From Polyangium sp. y55x31 (GTDB taxonomy: Bacteria > Myxococcota_A > Polyangia > Polyangiales > Polyangiaceae): a DNA stretch of 64,000 bases. The notes below the pieces were generated by a model. It did no database searches, had not been told where the DNA came from, and worked only from the letters and a program-made list of their open reading frames with translations. Numbering within the stretch: position 1 is the first letter of the stretch; each line of letters starts with the position of its first letter. Both the position numbers and the translations under genes were made by a program. Below are positions 16,769 to 25,506 of the stretch, one piece after another. The stretch covers positions 26,704 to 90,703 of the forward strand of contig NZ_JARZHG010000044.1 in assembly GCF_029946505.1 (NCBI RefSeq). Reading direction: 5' to 3'.

Positions 16769-17491
16769 TCAAGCCCTGAGCCGCTCGAGCCGTGCCGCAG
16801 CCTCGCGCATGCGCCCGGGCTCGCGGACGCGCCGCGCGCGGAAGAGCAGGTTGTGCGGCGTCACCGTGGGCGGGACGAACGCCGTGAGCGTCACCTCGTA
16901 GCCTGCTGCTTCGAGCCGGAGTGCCCGCTCTGCGTCGACGAGCGACATGATGAACCGCCGCCGCACTTCGGCTTGCCGCGGCATCCCGAGTGCGTCGGCC
17001 TTCGCCTCGGCGGTCGCGGCGAACGGGACGCTTGCCGCGTAACAGCAGGGGACCACGTACAGCCATTTTGCGCCCGCTCTGCTCGCCGCGTCGAGGATCG
17101 CATCCGACGCCGCTCCGCATGCGTGCAGCGCTATCACGATATCCGGCGCCTCCGGCCAGCATGACGCATCGCCCACGTCGCCTGCCGCGAGGCCGAGCTC
17201 GATCCCCTTGCCGAGCCGCGCGGCTGCTGCCTCGCATGCTGCGATTCGTGATGCTTCCCGCTCGATCACGTGGACCCGCGAGAACCCGAGCAGCGCGGAG
17301 CCGAGTAGCCCCACGTACGCCTTGCCGGCGGCCGCGTCCACGAGGAGAGCATCTTTGCGGTGCCGCTCGATTTCGCTGAGCAACGCGGCCACCTCGACCG
17401 ACTTTTTGCGGTCCTCGCGCCGGAGCTTCGTGCCTTCCGCGACGATGTACAGATCGTGCAGGGCTCGCTCGACGGCCTCGGACGTGATCAT
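16769..17491 (-). CDS. SAM-dependent methyltransferase (METTL25-like / Methyltransf_32)
   Basis: The 240-residue protein has a Rossmann methyltransferase core. The SAM-binding segment is LLVDAAAGKAYVGLLGSALL, then VHVIEREASRIAACEAAA, followed by IVIALHACGAASDAIL and WLYVVPCCYAASVP. The HACG and PCCY motifs are characteristic of the METTL25-like family. The C-terminus (VTLTAFVPPTVTPHNLLFRA) fits the last strands. The substrate is not known. The start is back-to-back with the PlsC gene at 17557, leaving a 65-bp divergent promoter region. The stop lies only 6 bp from the end of the rhodanese gene (convergent). Confidence 0.75.
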   Translation of the reverse strand: MITSEAVERALHDLYIVAEGTKLRREDRKKSVEVAALLSEIERHRKDALLVDAAAGKAYVGLLGSALLGFSRVHVIEREASRIAACEAAAARLGKGIELGLAAGDVGDASCWPEAPDIVIALHACGAASDAILDAASRAGAKWLYVVPCCYAASVPFAATAEAKADALGMPRQAEVRRRFIMSLVDAERALRLEAAGYEVTLTAFVPPTVTPHNLLFRARRVREPGRMREAAARLERLRA

Positions 17492-17556
17492 GACGCAATC
17501 CTAACGTTGGTTCGTGGTACGGTGCGGACGTTTCCCTTCTGGAGATCCGCTTCTTC

Positions 17557-18387
17557 ATGTCGGACCATGATTCCTCGTCGGGGCGAACGACCCTGGCCGC
17601 GCTCTCCTCGGCCGCTCGTTTCGTCGTCGGCTTCACCCTGGTCGCGGTGGCGTCCACCTTGACCATCGTGATCGCGCTTTTCCTCCTGCCGTTCCGTGTC
17701 CTCCGGATCAAGCTCTGCAACTATTACGGCAAGATCATCGGGTATTCGATCACGCGCATCGCCGGCGTGAAGCCCGTCCTGCACGACGCCGAACGCATCA
17801 ACCAGAGCCACCCGGCCATTTACGTCGCGAATCACGCCTCGACGCTCGACGCGTTCCTCTCCATCTGGCTCTGCCCGGTGGGCGGGTGCGGCGTGATGAA
17901 AAAAGAGGTCCTCCGGATTCCCTTCTTCGGCCAGCTCTACCTCCTGTCGGGGCACCTTTGGCTCGATCGGGCGAACAAGGGATCGGCCATCGCGGCGATG
18001 TCCGGCATCGCGAGGACGGTGAAAAAGCACGGGCTCTCCATCTGGATCATGCCGGAGGGCACGCGCAGCCGCGACGGGCGCCTCCGGCCGTTCAAGCTCG
18101 GCTTCGTGCACCTCGCGATCGCCACGGGCCTTCCGATCGTGCCGGTCGTCCTCCATGGCGTGCACAAGAACTGGGTGAAGCACACGCTCTACGTGCAAAA
18201 GGCGACGGTCGACATCGAGGTCCTGCCGCCGATCCAGACGTCCGGCTGGCGCGCGGAGACGGCGCGCGAGCACGCCGCCGAGGTGCACCAGGTGTTCGTG
18301 GAGAAGCTGCGCGACGATCAGAAGCCGCTGCCCGGCGTGCCGGCGGTGGCGGAGAAGGGCGAGAACGTCGAGCAGGCCGCGGCCTGA
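17557..18387 (+). CDS. 1-acyl-sn-glycerol-3-phosphate acyltransferase (PlsC family)
   Basis: The 276-residue membrane enzyme adds the second acyl chain to lysophosphatidic acid, or to a related acceptor. An N-terminal hydrophobic segment (FTLVAVASTLTIVIALFLLP) precedes the acyltransferase domain. The catalytic NHASTLD motif lies in AIYVANHASTLDAFLSIW. The second block is MKKEVLRIPFFGQLY. The third block, EGTRSRDGRLRPFK, holds the acceptor-binding residues, and the fourth is GLPIVPVVLHG. The C-terminal tail after 260 is short and charged. It is a single gene, convergent with the next gene, whose stop abuts this one. Confidence 0.9.
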   Translation: MSDHDSSSGRTTLAALSSAARFVVGFTLVAVASTLTIVIALFLLPFRVLRIKLCNYYGKIIGYSITRIAGVKPVLHDAERINQSHPAIYVANHASTLDAFLSIWLCPVGGCGVMKKEVLRIPFFGQLYLLSGHLWLDRANKGSAIAAMSGIARTVKKHGLSIWIMPEGTRSRDGRLRPFKLGFVHLAIATGLPIVPVVLHGVHKNWVKHTLYVQKATVDIEVLPPIQTSGWRAETAREHAAEVHQVFVEKLRDDQKPLPGVPAVAEKGENVEQAAA

Positions 18388-19395
18388 TCACCCCGCAGGC
18401 TTGGTCCCCATCCGCCGCTCGAACCGCAGCCGGAGCACCTCGTCCTCCAGCTCGTTCGCGATCGCCATCGCCCGCCGCCGCGCCTCCGCGCCTTCCTCGC
18501 CACCCACGATTCGCGCCAGCATGTTGAGCGCCATCGCGCGCATCCGCATGTGCCCGCCGTCGCCCGCGTGCCGGCACGCTTCCCGCGCGAGCGCCGCGCC
18601 TTCCTCCGGAAAACCTTGCTTCCAGCGCGCGTAGGCGAGCCCGTTCGCCCGCCGCGCCCGCGCGAATGCCGGCCCTTCCTCCGGGATGAGCCGGTAGAGC
18701 GCCTCTGCCGCGGCCGGATCCGGTTGCTTGCCACCCCACGAGCGGTTCCGCTCGAACGCGCGTTGATCGATCCACCGCGCGAACAGGCAGGCCTTGTCCT
18801 GCGCCGGCAACGGCAGCTCGAAGAGCGGCTCGATCTCGTCGAGCAGGCCTGGGACACGCGCGACGTCCTCCCGGCTCGCGACGAAGGCCTCCGTGAGCAG
18901 CGCCTCGATCCGCGCCTCCGGCGGCGCTTTTCCGAGCAGCGGGCGGATGCGAGCGAGGTGCGTCCGTGCGGCGTCGCGATCGTCTCCGCGCAGCTCGCAC
19001 GTCGCGTGGGCGAGGGCGAGGAAGACGTGCGAGGTCGGATCTTCGCTCACCGGAGGCCGATCCCAGAGGCGCAGGAGGTCCTGGGCGAGGGGCAGGGGCA
19101 GGTCCGTGAAGCGCGAGTGATACGCGCCCATCCAGCGGGCCCGTTCGGTGAGCGCGTCCGGCAGGCCAAAGGCCGAAAGCGCGCGCGCGCCCCAGGTCCC
19201 GCCGTCGCGCTGCCCGCGCGTGCGCAGCCGGCGCAAGGCGCGCTCGATCGAGTAGACGTCGTCCTCGTAGCCGCGGAGGGACGAGAGCCGCTCGGCCACC
19301 GCCGTGAGCGAGCCGTGCTGCGCGACGAGCCAGGCGACGTAATCCTCCCAGGAAAAGCCTGCGGGCGCGCTCTGTCCGGGTTCGTGTCCGGGCAT
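18388..19395 (-). CDS. Uncharacterised helical-repeat protein
   Basis: The 335-residue product begins MPGHEPGQSAPAGFSWEDYV, followed by VAWLVAQHGSLTAVAERL and SIERALRRLRTRG, which together resemble a small DNA-binding-like helical domain. The remaining 250 residues are alpha-helical repeats rich in Ala, Arg and Leu (ALAHATCELRGDDRDAARTH, ANGLAYARWKQGFPEEGAAL), as in TPR-like proteins. The start at 19395 was preferred to the longer frame to 19461. The longer form would overlap the ribosome site and start of the divergent exonuclease gene. A regulatory or scaffold role is possible. No family was recognised. Confidence 0.55.
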   Translation of the reverse strand: MPGHEPGQSAPAGFSWEDYVAWLVAQHGSLTAVAERLSSLRGYEDDVYSIERALRRLRTRGQRDGGTWGARALSAFGLPDALTERARWMGAYHSRFTDLPLPLAQDLLRLWDRPPVSEDPTSHVFLALAHATCELRGDDRDAARTHLARIRPLLGKAPPEARIEALLTEAFVASREDVARVPGLLDEIEPLFELPLPAQDKACLFARWIDQRAFERNRSWGGKQPDPAAAEALYRLIPEEGPAFARARRANGLAYARWKQGFPEEGAALAREACRHAGDGGHMRMRAMALNMLARIVGGEEGAEARRRAMAIANELEDEVLRLRFERRMGTKPAG

Positions 19396-19442
19396 TTTCG
19401 TCGCCGGGAGCGTATCAAGGTTCGGCAACAAGGAGGACGGCG

Positions 19443-20018
19443 ATGGCAAAGGATCCTGCATTTTTCCTGGTGATCGATCTGGAAGCGACCTGCGACGAGG
19501 AGGGGAGAATCCCCGAGAAGATCATGGAGATCATCGAGATCGGCGCGGTCCTCGTGGACGGCGCGACGCTCGAGCCCGTGGGCGAGTTCGCGACCTTCGT
19601 GCGCCCGGTCATCCGGCCGACGCTCACGGAGTTCTGCACGAAGCTCACCACGATCACGCAGGCGGACGTCGACGGCGCGCCCACGTTCCCGGCCGCGATC
19701 GAGGCGCTCGGGCGCTTCGTCGGGGAAAGGGACGCGCTCTTCGGCTCGTGGGGCGATTACGACCGCAAGCAGTTCGAGATCGACGCGAACCGCTGGGGCG
19801 TGCCGCTGCCGCTGCGGGGGCACATGAACATCAAGAAGCGCTTCTCCGCGGCCCTCGGAGAGACGACGCGGTACGGCATGGCGAGCGCGCTCGAACGGCT
19901 CGGCTTGCCGCTCCTCGGCACGCATCATCGAGGCATCGACGACGCGCGCAACATCGCGCGGATCCTGCCTTACGCGATCGGACGCGTGCCGATCCCAGAG
20001 ATGCGGCCCACAGGGTGA
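19443..20018 (+). CDS. 3'-5' exonuclease, DEDDh superfamily (ERI-1/KapD-like)
   Basis: The 191-residue enzyme trims nucleic acids from the 3' end. Exo I is FLVIDLEATCDEE, with the metal-binding Asp and Glu and an ATCD tail typical of the ERI-1/KapD branch. Exo II is FGSWGDYDRKQFEID. Exo III is THHRGIDDARNIARIL, with the His and Asp of the DEDDh class. A strong AAGGAGG lies about 7 bp before the ATG at 19443. It is divergent from the helical-repeat gene. The substrate (RNA or DNA) is not determined by the sequence. Confidence 0.9.
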   Translation: MAKDPAFFLVIDLEATCDEEGRIPEKIMEIIEIGAVLVDGATLEPVGEFATFVRPVIRPTLTEFCTKLTTITQADVDGAPTFPAAIEALGRFVGERDALFGSWGDYDRKQFEIDANRWGVPLPLRGHMNIKKRFSAALGETTRYGMASALERLGLPLLGTHHRGIDDARNIARILPYAIGRVPIPEMRPTG

Positions 20019-20067
20019 GACGGGACCTTGCCCCGAGCGCGAGCTTTCTTGCCGGCGACGGCAGGCC

Positions 20068-20733
20068 ATGAAAGCATCGCGCTCGGGGAGGATGATGTCC
20101 CGGGCGCGAACGAAGGCAATGACGGTGGCTCTGGCGCTGGCGAGCTCGCTCGGGCTCGCCGCGTGCACGAGCCACGTCACGATCGCGCCCTCGGAGCTCT
20201 CGGCGCTGTCCAATGCCGCGCCCGGCCCCTCCGGGCCCTTTCCCACGATCACCACGAAGAGCGGCGCGCGGAAGGTCGTCTACGGCCACCTCGAGACCGT
20301 CACGGTCGAGCGCAAGGGCGCGGCGTCGCTCGTGTATCCCGCGCCGATTCGCTCGGCGGTCCTCGGGGATCGGCTCGTCATCCGCACGCGGGACGACACG
20401 CGGGAGATCCCGCTCGCCGAGATCACCGAGGTCCGGGCCTCGTACGACGATTACCTCGTGCGGGATCGCGTCGCGGGCGGCGTGCTCCTCGGCACAGGGA
20501 TGCCCATTTTCGTGGGCGGCGTGGTGACGGGCGCGCTCGGTCTGACGAAGGGCCTCGACGGAGGCGCGGGCGCCGTGCTGTCGCTCTCGGGGCTCGGGAT
20601 CGCCGGCATCGGCCTCTTGATGATGCTGCCCGGGATGTACATCGCGAGGAGCGGGCCAAAGAAGCCCGAGCCCGCGAAGGCGGTGACGGTGTCGATCGGG
20701 CCCTCGGGCGCGCGGGTCCAGGTCGGATTCTGA
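20068..20733 (+). CDS. Lipoprotein with two membrane-like segments
   Basis: The 221-residue product has a lipobox (ALASSLGLAACTS). A beta-rich part follows (KVVYGHLETVTVERKG, RLVIRTRDDTREIPLAEITE). Two Gly-rich hydrophobic segments come next (VAGGVLLGTGMPIFVGGVV and LSLSGLGIAGIGLLMMLPG). The true start may be at 20068, 20095 or 20119. GGGGAGG before 20095 favours an internal start, and any of these leaves the lipobox in place. It converges on the deaminase gene with only 14 bp between stops. No family was recognised. Confidence 0.6.
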   Translation: MKASRSGRMMSRARTKAMTVALALASSLGLAACTSHVTIAPSELSALSNAAPGPSGPFPTITTKSGARKVVYGHLETVTVERKGAASLVYPAPIRSAVLGDRLVIRTRDDTREIPLAEITEVRASYDDYLVRDRVAGGVLLGTGMPIFVGGVVTGALGLTKGLDGGAGAVLSLSGLGIAGIGLLMMLPGMYIARSGPKKPEPAKAVTVSIGPSGARVQVGF

Positions 20734-20747
20734 GGCGAGGGCCGGCG

Positions 20748-21527
20748 TCAGCCGAGCTCGCGGGTGTATTGCCCGACGAAGTCCCCGAACCGGAACTCCG
20801 CGTCGGGGTACAACGCGGCGAGGTCGAGCTGCGCCGGCCCCCGCGCTTGCCCCGGGCTGCGGTCGTAGTCGAGCGTCCCGTATCCACAATCCTCGTACGC
20901 CTTCGAGAACGCGTCGAGCACCTCCCGGCAGGAGTCACACGGCGGATTCCTCCCCGCGATGCGCACGCTCATCCCGAAGGGGCGCTCGATGCGCATCCGT
21001 TCGGCCAGCACGTGCAAGAGCTTCTGCTCGGCGTGCAGTTGATTGCCGCCCGCTTCGGTGTCGTCGAGGAGGAGGATCACGCCTGCTTTGGTGTTCTTCA
21101 CGGCGGCTGCGGTCGCGTCGGTCGCGGTCTTGATGTCCTTCCCCTTCGTCACCCCGGTGTCCCCGAGGACCGTCGCGCCGAGCATCGCCGTCGTCTTGAT
21201 CGCATTCCAGTCCGGGAAGTCGACGGCCAGCGTCGCCACGCCGCCGCTGTATTTGTTGCCGGCGATCGTCACCGTGTCGTCGATGCTCATCGCCTGGAAC
21301 TCCACGGCTTTCGTGTACGAGCCGAACAGGGTCGTGCACATCGCGTGGAGCACGTCGAGCGCGACCTGCCGCTGAACCACGCCTCGGCCCTTCGCGGCGT
21401 GCGGGGCGCGCGGCCCGGCTTGCGGCAGCGTGGTCTTGGATTGGACGATCCTCGCGGGATGGGGCGCGGTCGCGCGCTGGATCGTGGCGGGGTGGGGCGG
21501 ACGGCTCGGGCCAGGCAATCCAGGCAT
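20748..21527 (-). CDS. Deaminase-superfamily protein with toxin-like leader
   Basis: The 259-residue protein ends in a nucleoside-deaminase-like zinc site: NQLHAEQKLLHVL (His165-Ala-Glu167) and GRNPPCDSCREVLDAF (Cys197 and Cys200). Zn-ligand spacing H-A-E...P-C-x2-C matches the deaminase superfamily, but the rest is unlike metabolic cytidine deaminases. The first ~55 residues are Pro-rich with HPATIQ, HPARIVQ and VVQRQ motifs. Similar leaders occur in myxobacterial polymorphic-toxin and contractile-injection-system cargo proteins. I infer an effector that deaminates a nucleic acid base or nucleotide. No adjacent immunity gene is obvious. The preceding region carries no secretion genes. The start at 21527 begins the leader. 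Confidence 0.7.
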   Translation of the reverse strand: MPGLPGPSRPPHPATIQRATAPHPARIVQSKTTLPQAGPRAPHAAKGRGVVQRQVALDVLHAMCTTLFGSYTKAVEFQAMSIDDTVTIAGNKYSGGVATLAVDFPDWNAIKTTAMLGATVLGDTGVTKGKDIKTATDATAAAVKNTKAGVILLLDDTEAGGNQLHAEQKLLHVLAERMRIERPFGMSVRIAGRNPPCDSCREVLDAFSKAYEDCGYGTLDYDRSPGQARGPAQLDLAALYPDAEFRFGDFVGQYTRELG

Positions 21528-21595
21528 GCGCGCAGCGTACGGACTCGCGCGAGCACGGGCCAAGCCGGCGACGTCGGCGCGCGCCCGCGCCTCTG

Positions 21596-23155
21596 TCAGG
21601 ACACGAGGTTCTCCGCCCACACCGACGCGAGCGCCATGATCGTGTGTTGCGGGTTCACGCCGATCGTCGTCGGGATCGCCGACGCATCCGCGACGTAGAG
21701 CCCCTCGTAGCCGTGGACCTTGCCGTGCTCGTCGACCACGCCTTGCCGTGGATCCGCGCTCATCGGGCAGCCGCCGAAGAGGTGCGAGAGGATCGCGACG
21801 TAGCAGCGCGGATCCGTCGGCCCCTCCTCGATGAGGTGGATCTCGTCCGGGCCGATCTTGTACGGCAGCCCGAAGATCCCCGGGATCACCTCGCGCGCGC
21901 CGGCCTCGAAATGCATCCGCGTGACCATCGCGAGGCCTTTGCGCAGCTTGCGCATGTCGGCCTCGTCGAGCTGGTATTTCACCACGGGCCCGCCGAACAG
22001 GCTCGGCTTCACCGTGCCCACGGACTCCGCGCGCACGGCCGCGACCCACATCGCCACGTGCCGGTACTCGCGGAACCGCCGGATGAGCTCGGCCCCGCCG
22101 CCCGGCAGACGCCCCGCCACCATTTCCGGCGGAATGGCGAGCGTCTCGAGCTTCAAGCCCGGATCCTGCCGGAACGCCGTCGAGGCCCAGCCCTGCGTCG
22201 CGCCGATGTTCTGATCGACCGGATCGTCGTACACGCCGAACACGCCGGTGCCAGGATGCGCCCGGAAGAGCGTGCCGAGCGCGCGGCTCTTGATGCCGCT
22301 CTTCGCGAGCAGGATGGGCGTCTGCGTCGCGGACGCGGCCACGAACACCGCCTTGCGCGCGCGCACCGTGAAGCGCGCGCCGAACTTGCGGGTCTCCGGA
22401 TCCTGGAAGCGGCCCGTCACGCCGATCACGCGGCGGCCGTCGAAGAGCAGGTCCTTGACGGGCGCGGTCGAGAGCACGTAGCCGCCGCGCTCCAGCACCT
22501 CGGGCACGTAGTTGACGTTCGTGCTCTGCTTGCGGCTCTTGCGGCAGCCCTGCAAGCACTGCCCCGAGCCCTCGCAGTCCTTCGCGTACCGCACCATGTA
22601 ATGCGACGACCAGCCGAGCTTCTCCGCCGCATCCATGGCCAGCGTGTTCAAGAGCCCACGCGCGTCGGGCGGGACCACGGTCGCCGAGAGCTCGCTCTCG
22701 ATGCGATCCTGGTGCTCCCACACGCGCTTTTCCAGCGCGCGCCCGTCGATGCCGTACTCGCGCTCCCAGCGCGTAAAAACGTCGCCCGGCGTGCGGACCA
22801 CGATGGCGCTGTTGATCACGGTGGAGCCGCCGACGCAGGAGGCCTGGACGATCGGCCAGAGCGCGCGGCTCTGCGTGACGAGCGAGCCCCAGTCGGGGAA
22901 GAGGTCGCGGATCGTGCCGTACGTGGTCCAAGGATAATCCTCGGGCGCGCGCCAGGGCCCGGCCTCGACGATGGCGACGCGATAGCCGCCCCGCGCGAGC
23001 ACGACGGCCGCGGCCGCGCCGCCGGCGCCGCTGCCGACGACCACGAAGTCGACCTCGGTTTCGAGGCCCGGCTGCGCGAACGAGGTGAACGTCTCGTGAC
23101 GGCCCCGCGACGTGTCCGAGCGCTTGTTCGGGGCGGTGTGGAGGGCGGTCGTCAT
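21596..23155 (-). CDS. GMC family FAD-dependent oxidoreductase
   Basis: The 519-residue flavoprotein oxidises an alcohol or sugar. The FAD dinucleotide site is VDFVVVGSGAGGAAAAVVLA, followed by VAIVEAGPW. The GMC signature region has ASCVGGSTVINSAIVVRTP. A Cys-rich loop (CEGSGQCLQGCRKSRKQST) resembles that of cholesterol oxidase/glucose dehydrogenase-type GMC members. The C-terminus keeps HLFGGCPMSADP, VADASAIPTTIGVNPQHTIM with the catalytic His and Asn positions. It overlaps the upstream gene by 4 bp (ATGA at 23152-23155). The two are thus translationally coupled. The substrate is unknown. Confidence 0.9.
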   Translation of the reverse strand: MTTALHTAPNKRSDTSRGRHETFTSFAQPGLETEVDFVVVGSGAGGAAAAVVLARGGYRVAIVEAGPWRAPEDYPWTTYGTIRDLFPDWGSLVTQSRALWPIVQASCVGGSTVINSAIVVRTPGDVFTRWEREYGIDGRALEKRVWEHQDRIESELSATVVPPDARGLLNTLAMDAAEKLGWSSHYMVRYAKDCEGSGQCLQGCRKSRKQSTNVNYVPEVLERGGYVLSTAPVKDLLFDGRRVIGVTGRFQDPETRKFGARFTVRARKAVFVAASATQTPILLAKSGIKSRALGTLFRAHPGTGVFGVYDDPVDQNIGATQGWASTAFRQDPGLKLETLAIPPEMVAGRLPGGGAELIRRFREYRHVAMWVAAVRAESVGTVKPSLFGGPVVKYQLDEADMRKLRKGLAMVTRMHFEAGAREVIPGIFGLPYKIGPDEIHLIEEGPTDPRCYVAILSHLFGGCPMSADPRQGVVDEHGKVHGYEGLYVADASAIPTTIGVNPQHTIMALASVWAENLVS

Positions 23156-23661
23156 GCCTGGAGTCCTTTGCCGCGGTCCTTGTCGCGCCCGCGCTCGCGT
23201 TCCTTCTTGCCGAGCGAGAGGAGTTTTTCCGGGGATCCGCCGGGCAGCGGCCCTTGCCGCGGCACGAAGGTTTCGAGGCGGCGGGTGCCGGGATCTGCGG
23301 GGTACGGGGTGAGGTCGAGGAAGGCGCGGATCTCGGGGGATTGCCCCCAGAAGAGGCCACCCACGAGCTTGATCAGGAACGTCACCTGCCGGACGAGGTA
23401 GGCCGGGTGCGACGCCATCTTGTGCGCGTGCTGGTCGAGGTCCTCGGGCGAGAGCCAGCTCGCGAGCAGCGGCTTGCGGAGCGTGAGGAGCGGCGCGAGC
23501 TGGAAGGCCACGCTGGCGGCGACGATGCCGGTCCAGAAGAGGAGGGTGGACTCACGGCGGAGGCGCTGGATCTTCTCGTCCACGCCGAGCTCGGCGAGGC
23601 CGGGCAGATCGTCCACGCGGGGGTAGTACGTCGTGAGCGCGAAGCGGACGAGCTCGTTCAC
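23152..23661 (-). CDS. Putative small partner of the GMC oxidoreductase
   Basis: The 169-residue protein starts at a GTG (VNELVRFALTTYYPRVDDLP). One or two hydrophobic stretches (STLLFWTGIVAASVAFQLAPLL) follow. The C-terminal part is SHPAYLVRQVTFLIKLVGGL, then basic (KKERERGRDKDRGKGLQA). The GTG at 23661 gives a compact protein, whereas the longer open frame to 24213 crosses the divergent gene. The 4-bp ATGA overlap with the GMC gene, and the frequent pairing of GMC dehydrogenases with small membrane or electron-transfer subunits, suggest a joint complex. No named family was recognised. Confidence 0.6.
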   Translation of the reverse strand: MNELVRFALTTYYPRVDDLPGLAELGVDEKIQRLRRESTLLFWTGIVAASVAFQLAPLLTLRKPLLASWLSPEDLDQHAHKMASHPAYLVRQVTFLIKLVGGLFWGQSPEIRAFLDLTPYPADPGTRRLETFVPRQGPLPGGSPEKLLSLGKKERERGRDKDRGKGLQA

Positions 23662-23857
23662 GGGCGGGGAACGTAGGAGGAGCAGGGGACAGGAGCAAGC
23701 GCAGAATGTCGGCGCTCCTCCCGGGCCGGTTTCTCCAGGCGATCGGCGTGCCCTCGTAATCACGAAGGGTCGTTGACGGCCGCGTCCGCTCGCCTCACGG
23801 GATCGTCGATTGGCGCGCAGCACCGAGCGGAGCCGCGCCGACGGAGAGGCGTCGCTC

Positions 23858-24730
23858 ATGGTCCGCGCGGCGGCAACGTATACCCTCGGTTCCATCGCGG
23901 GAGTGATATCCCTCCTCGCTGGGCTCTCGGCGGCGGCAGACCGACCCATTCCAGGGGACAACGTCGCCGCGCCGATCGAAGGAGCGCTTTGCGGCTGCCC
24001 TCCGTTTCCGGAGATCCCGTTCGGAAGGCGGCCTTCGTACCTTCCGGGCAATACGCTCGTTTTGACCTTCGACGACGGCCCGGATCTCGTGAATACCCCC
24101 AAAGTGCTCGACGTCCTCGCGCGGGAGAGCGTCCAGGCGACCTTCTTCCTCAACACGGAGAGCTGGACATCCCTCCGCGAAAACGCGGTCGCGCGCGCCA
24201 TCGTGCGGCGCATCGTGGAGGAAGGTCACTCCCTGGCGAACCACACGGCACATCACCTGCGGATCTCCCGATTGCCACCGGAAAAGATCGAGCAAGAAAT
24301 CGCAGAGGTCGAGATCGTCGTGCGGGAGATTCTCGGGAGCGAGGCGCCGCGCCTCACGCTCTTCCGAGCACCTTTCGGCGACCCGTATGTCGGGCATCGG
24401 TGGGGGCCGACCTTCCGCAAGGTGGCCCCCATCGTCGCGCGCCACGCGGTCCATGTCGGGTGGAACATCGCGCCGACGGAGCGCGTGTGTCCTTCGGGCG
24501 CGGGCCTCTGCGTCCTCGCGTCCACCCGGAGGCAGCTCGATCGCGGGGCCTACGGCGTCGTCCTGCTCCACAGCACCAAGGCCGAGACGGCGGCGGGGTT
24601 ACCGGCCATCATCGCCGAGGCCCGGCGGCGAGGGATGCGCTTCCTGTCGGTCGAGGACGCCGTTCGCGCGCGCTACCAGCGATCGTCGGCGGAGCTCGTG
24701 GACGATCCGCGCTGTCACGGGGGCGGATGA
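23858..24730 (+). CDS. Exported polysaccharide deacetylase (NodB/CE4 family)
   Basis: The 290-residue product starts with a signal peptide (SIAGVISLLAGLSAAADRP). The CE4 catalytic domain follows. Motif 1 is LVLTFDDGPDLVNTP with the base and metal Asp. Motif 2 is HSLANHTAHHLRI with the two metal-binding His. Motif 3 is TLFRAPFGDPYVG. A later motif is GVVLLHSTKAETAAGLP, where His replaces none of the core ligands but Asp of the usual LHD is Ser. Likely substrates are N-acetylated sugars of peptidoglycan, chitin or exopolysaccharide. The start was moved from 23810 to 23858 to place the signal peptide correctly, with GGAGAGG upstream. Confidence 0.85.
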   Translation: MVRAAATYTLGSIAGVISLLAGLSAAADRPIPGDNVAAPIEGALCGCPPFPEIPFGRRPSYLPGNTLVLTFDDGPDLVNTPKVLDVLARESVQATFFLNTESWTSLRENAVARAIVRRIVEEGHSLANHTAHHLRISRLPPEKIEQEIAEVEIVVREILGSEAPRLTLFRAPFGDPYVGHRWGPTFRKVAPIVARHAVHVGWNIAPTERVCPSGAGLCVLASTRRQLDRGAYGVVLLHSTKAETAAGLPAIIAEARRRGMRFLSVEDAVRARYQRSSAELVDDPRCHGGG

Positions 24731-24900
24731 AGCGTTTTGCGCCTCTGGATCGGGTGCGTCCTGGGCGACCGTGATGAAAGTTCGGCCCTTCCGAACTCTC
24801 TGACTTCCCCGGGGCCTCCCCGATCGGTAGAGTCTCGCCGCCTGCCGGGCCCCTAGCCGGCGAACAGCGAACCCACGAGACTTCACGAGGACACGCGACC

Positions 24901-25482
24901 ATGGCCTTCACGCTCCCCGATCTCCCCTATGCGAAGGATGCCCTCGCGCCGCACATCAGCGCCGAGACGCTCGAGTACCACCACGGCAAGCACCACAACG
25001 CCTACGTCACGAACCTCAACAAGCTCATCGACGGCAAGCCCGAGGCGTCGCTGTCGCTGGAGGAGATCATCCTCCGCTCGGACGGCGGCGTGTTCAACAA
25101 CGCGGCCCAGGTCTGGAACCACACGTTCTACTGGCACTGCATGAAGCCGAATGGCGGCGGCGAGCCGACGGGCGATCTCGCCGACGCGATCAAGCGCGAC
25201 TTCGGCTCGTTCGAGAAGTTCAAGGAGGAGTTCTCGAACGCAGCCGCGACGCAGTTCGGCTCGGGCTGGGCCTGGCTCGTCGAGAAGGACGGCAAGCTCG
25301 CCGTGACGAAGACGGGCAACGCGGATCTGCCGATGAAGCACGGCCAGAAGGCGCTGCTCACGATCGACGTGTGGGAGCACGCCTACTACATCGATTACCG
25401 GAACCTGCGTCCCAAGTACATCGAGACGTTCCTCACGAAGCTCGTGAACTGGGACTTCGCCACGAAGAACCTGCGGGGCTGA
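24901..25482 (+). CDS. sodB: Superoxide dismutase (Fe/Mn family)
   Basis: The 193-residue cytosolic enzyme converts superoxide to hydrogen peroxide and oxygen. It has the Fe-type N-terminus (MAFTLPDLPYAKDALAPHIS) and metal ligands His27 (LEYHHGKHHNAYV), His74 (NAAQVWNHTFYW), Asp156 and His160 (LLTIDVWEHAYYIDYRN). Gln in AATQFGSGWAWLV, in the position typical of iron enzymes, supports the sodB assignment. Length and C-terminus are standard. It stands alone, with a strong hairpin 25 bp after the stop. Confidence 0.95.
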   Translation: MAFTLPDLPYAKDALAPHISAETLEYHHGKHHNAYVTNLNKLIDGKPEASLSLEEIILRSDGGVFNNAAQVWNHTFYWHCMKPNGGGEPTGDLADAIKRDFGSFEKFKEEFSNAAATQFGSGWAWLVEKDGKLAVTKTGNADLPMKHGQKALLTIDVWEHAYYIDYRNLRPKYIETFLTKLVNWDFATKNLRG

Positions 25483-25506
25483 GCACTCGCCCCCATCCCC
25501 CCGGGC

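Noticed and set aside
20748..21527. Housekeeping cytidine deaminase reading of the deaminase-fold gene
   Set aside because: The protein has a long Pro-rich leader and lacks other family motifs of metabolic cytidine deaminases beyond the zinc site.
21644..23401. Plus-strand open frame of 585 codons opposite the GMC oxidoreductase
   Set aside because: It is an artefact of the high GC third positions of the GMC gene.
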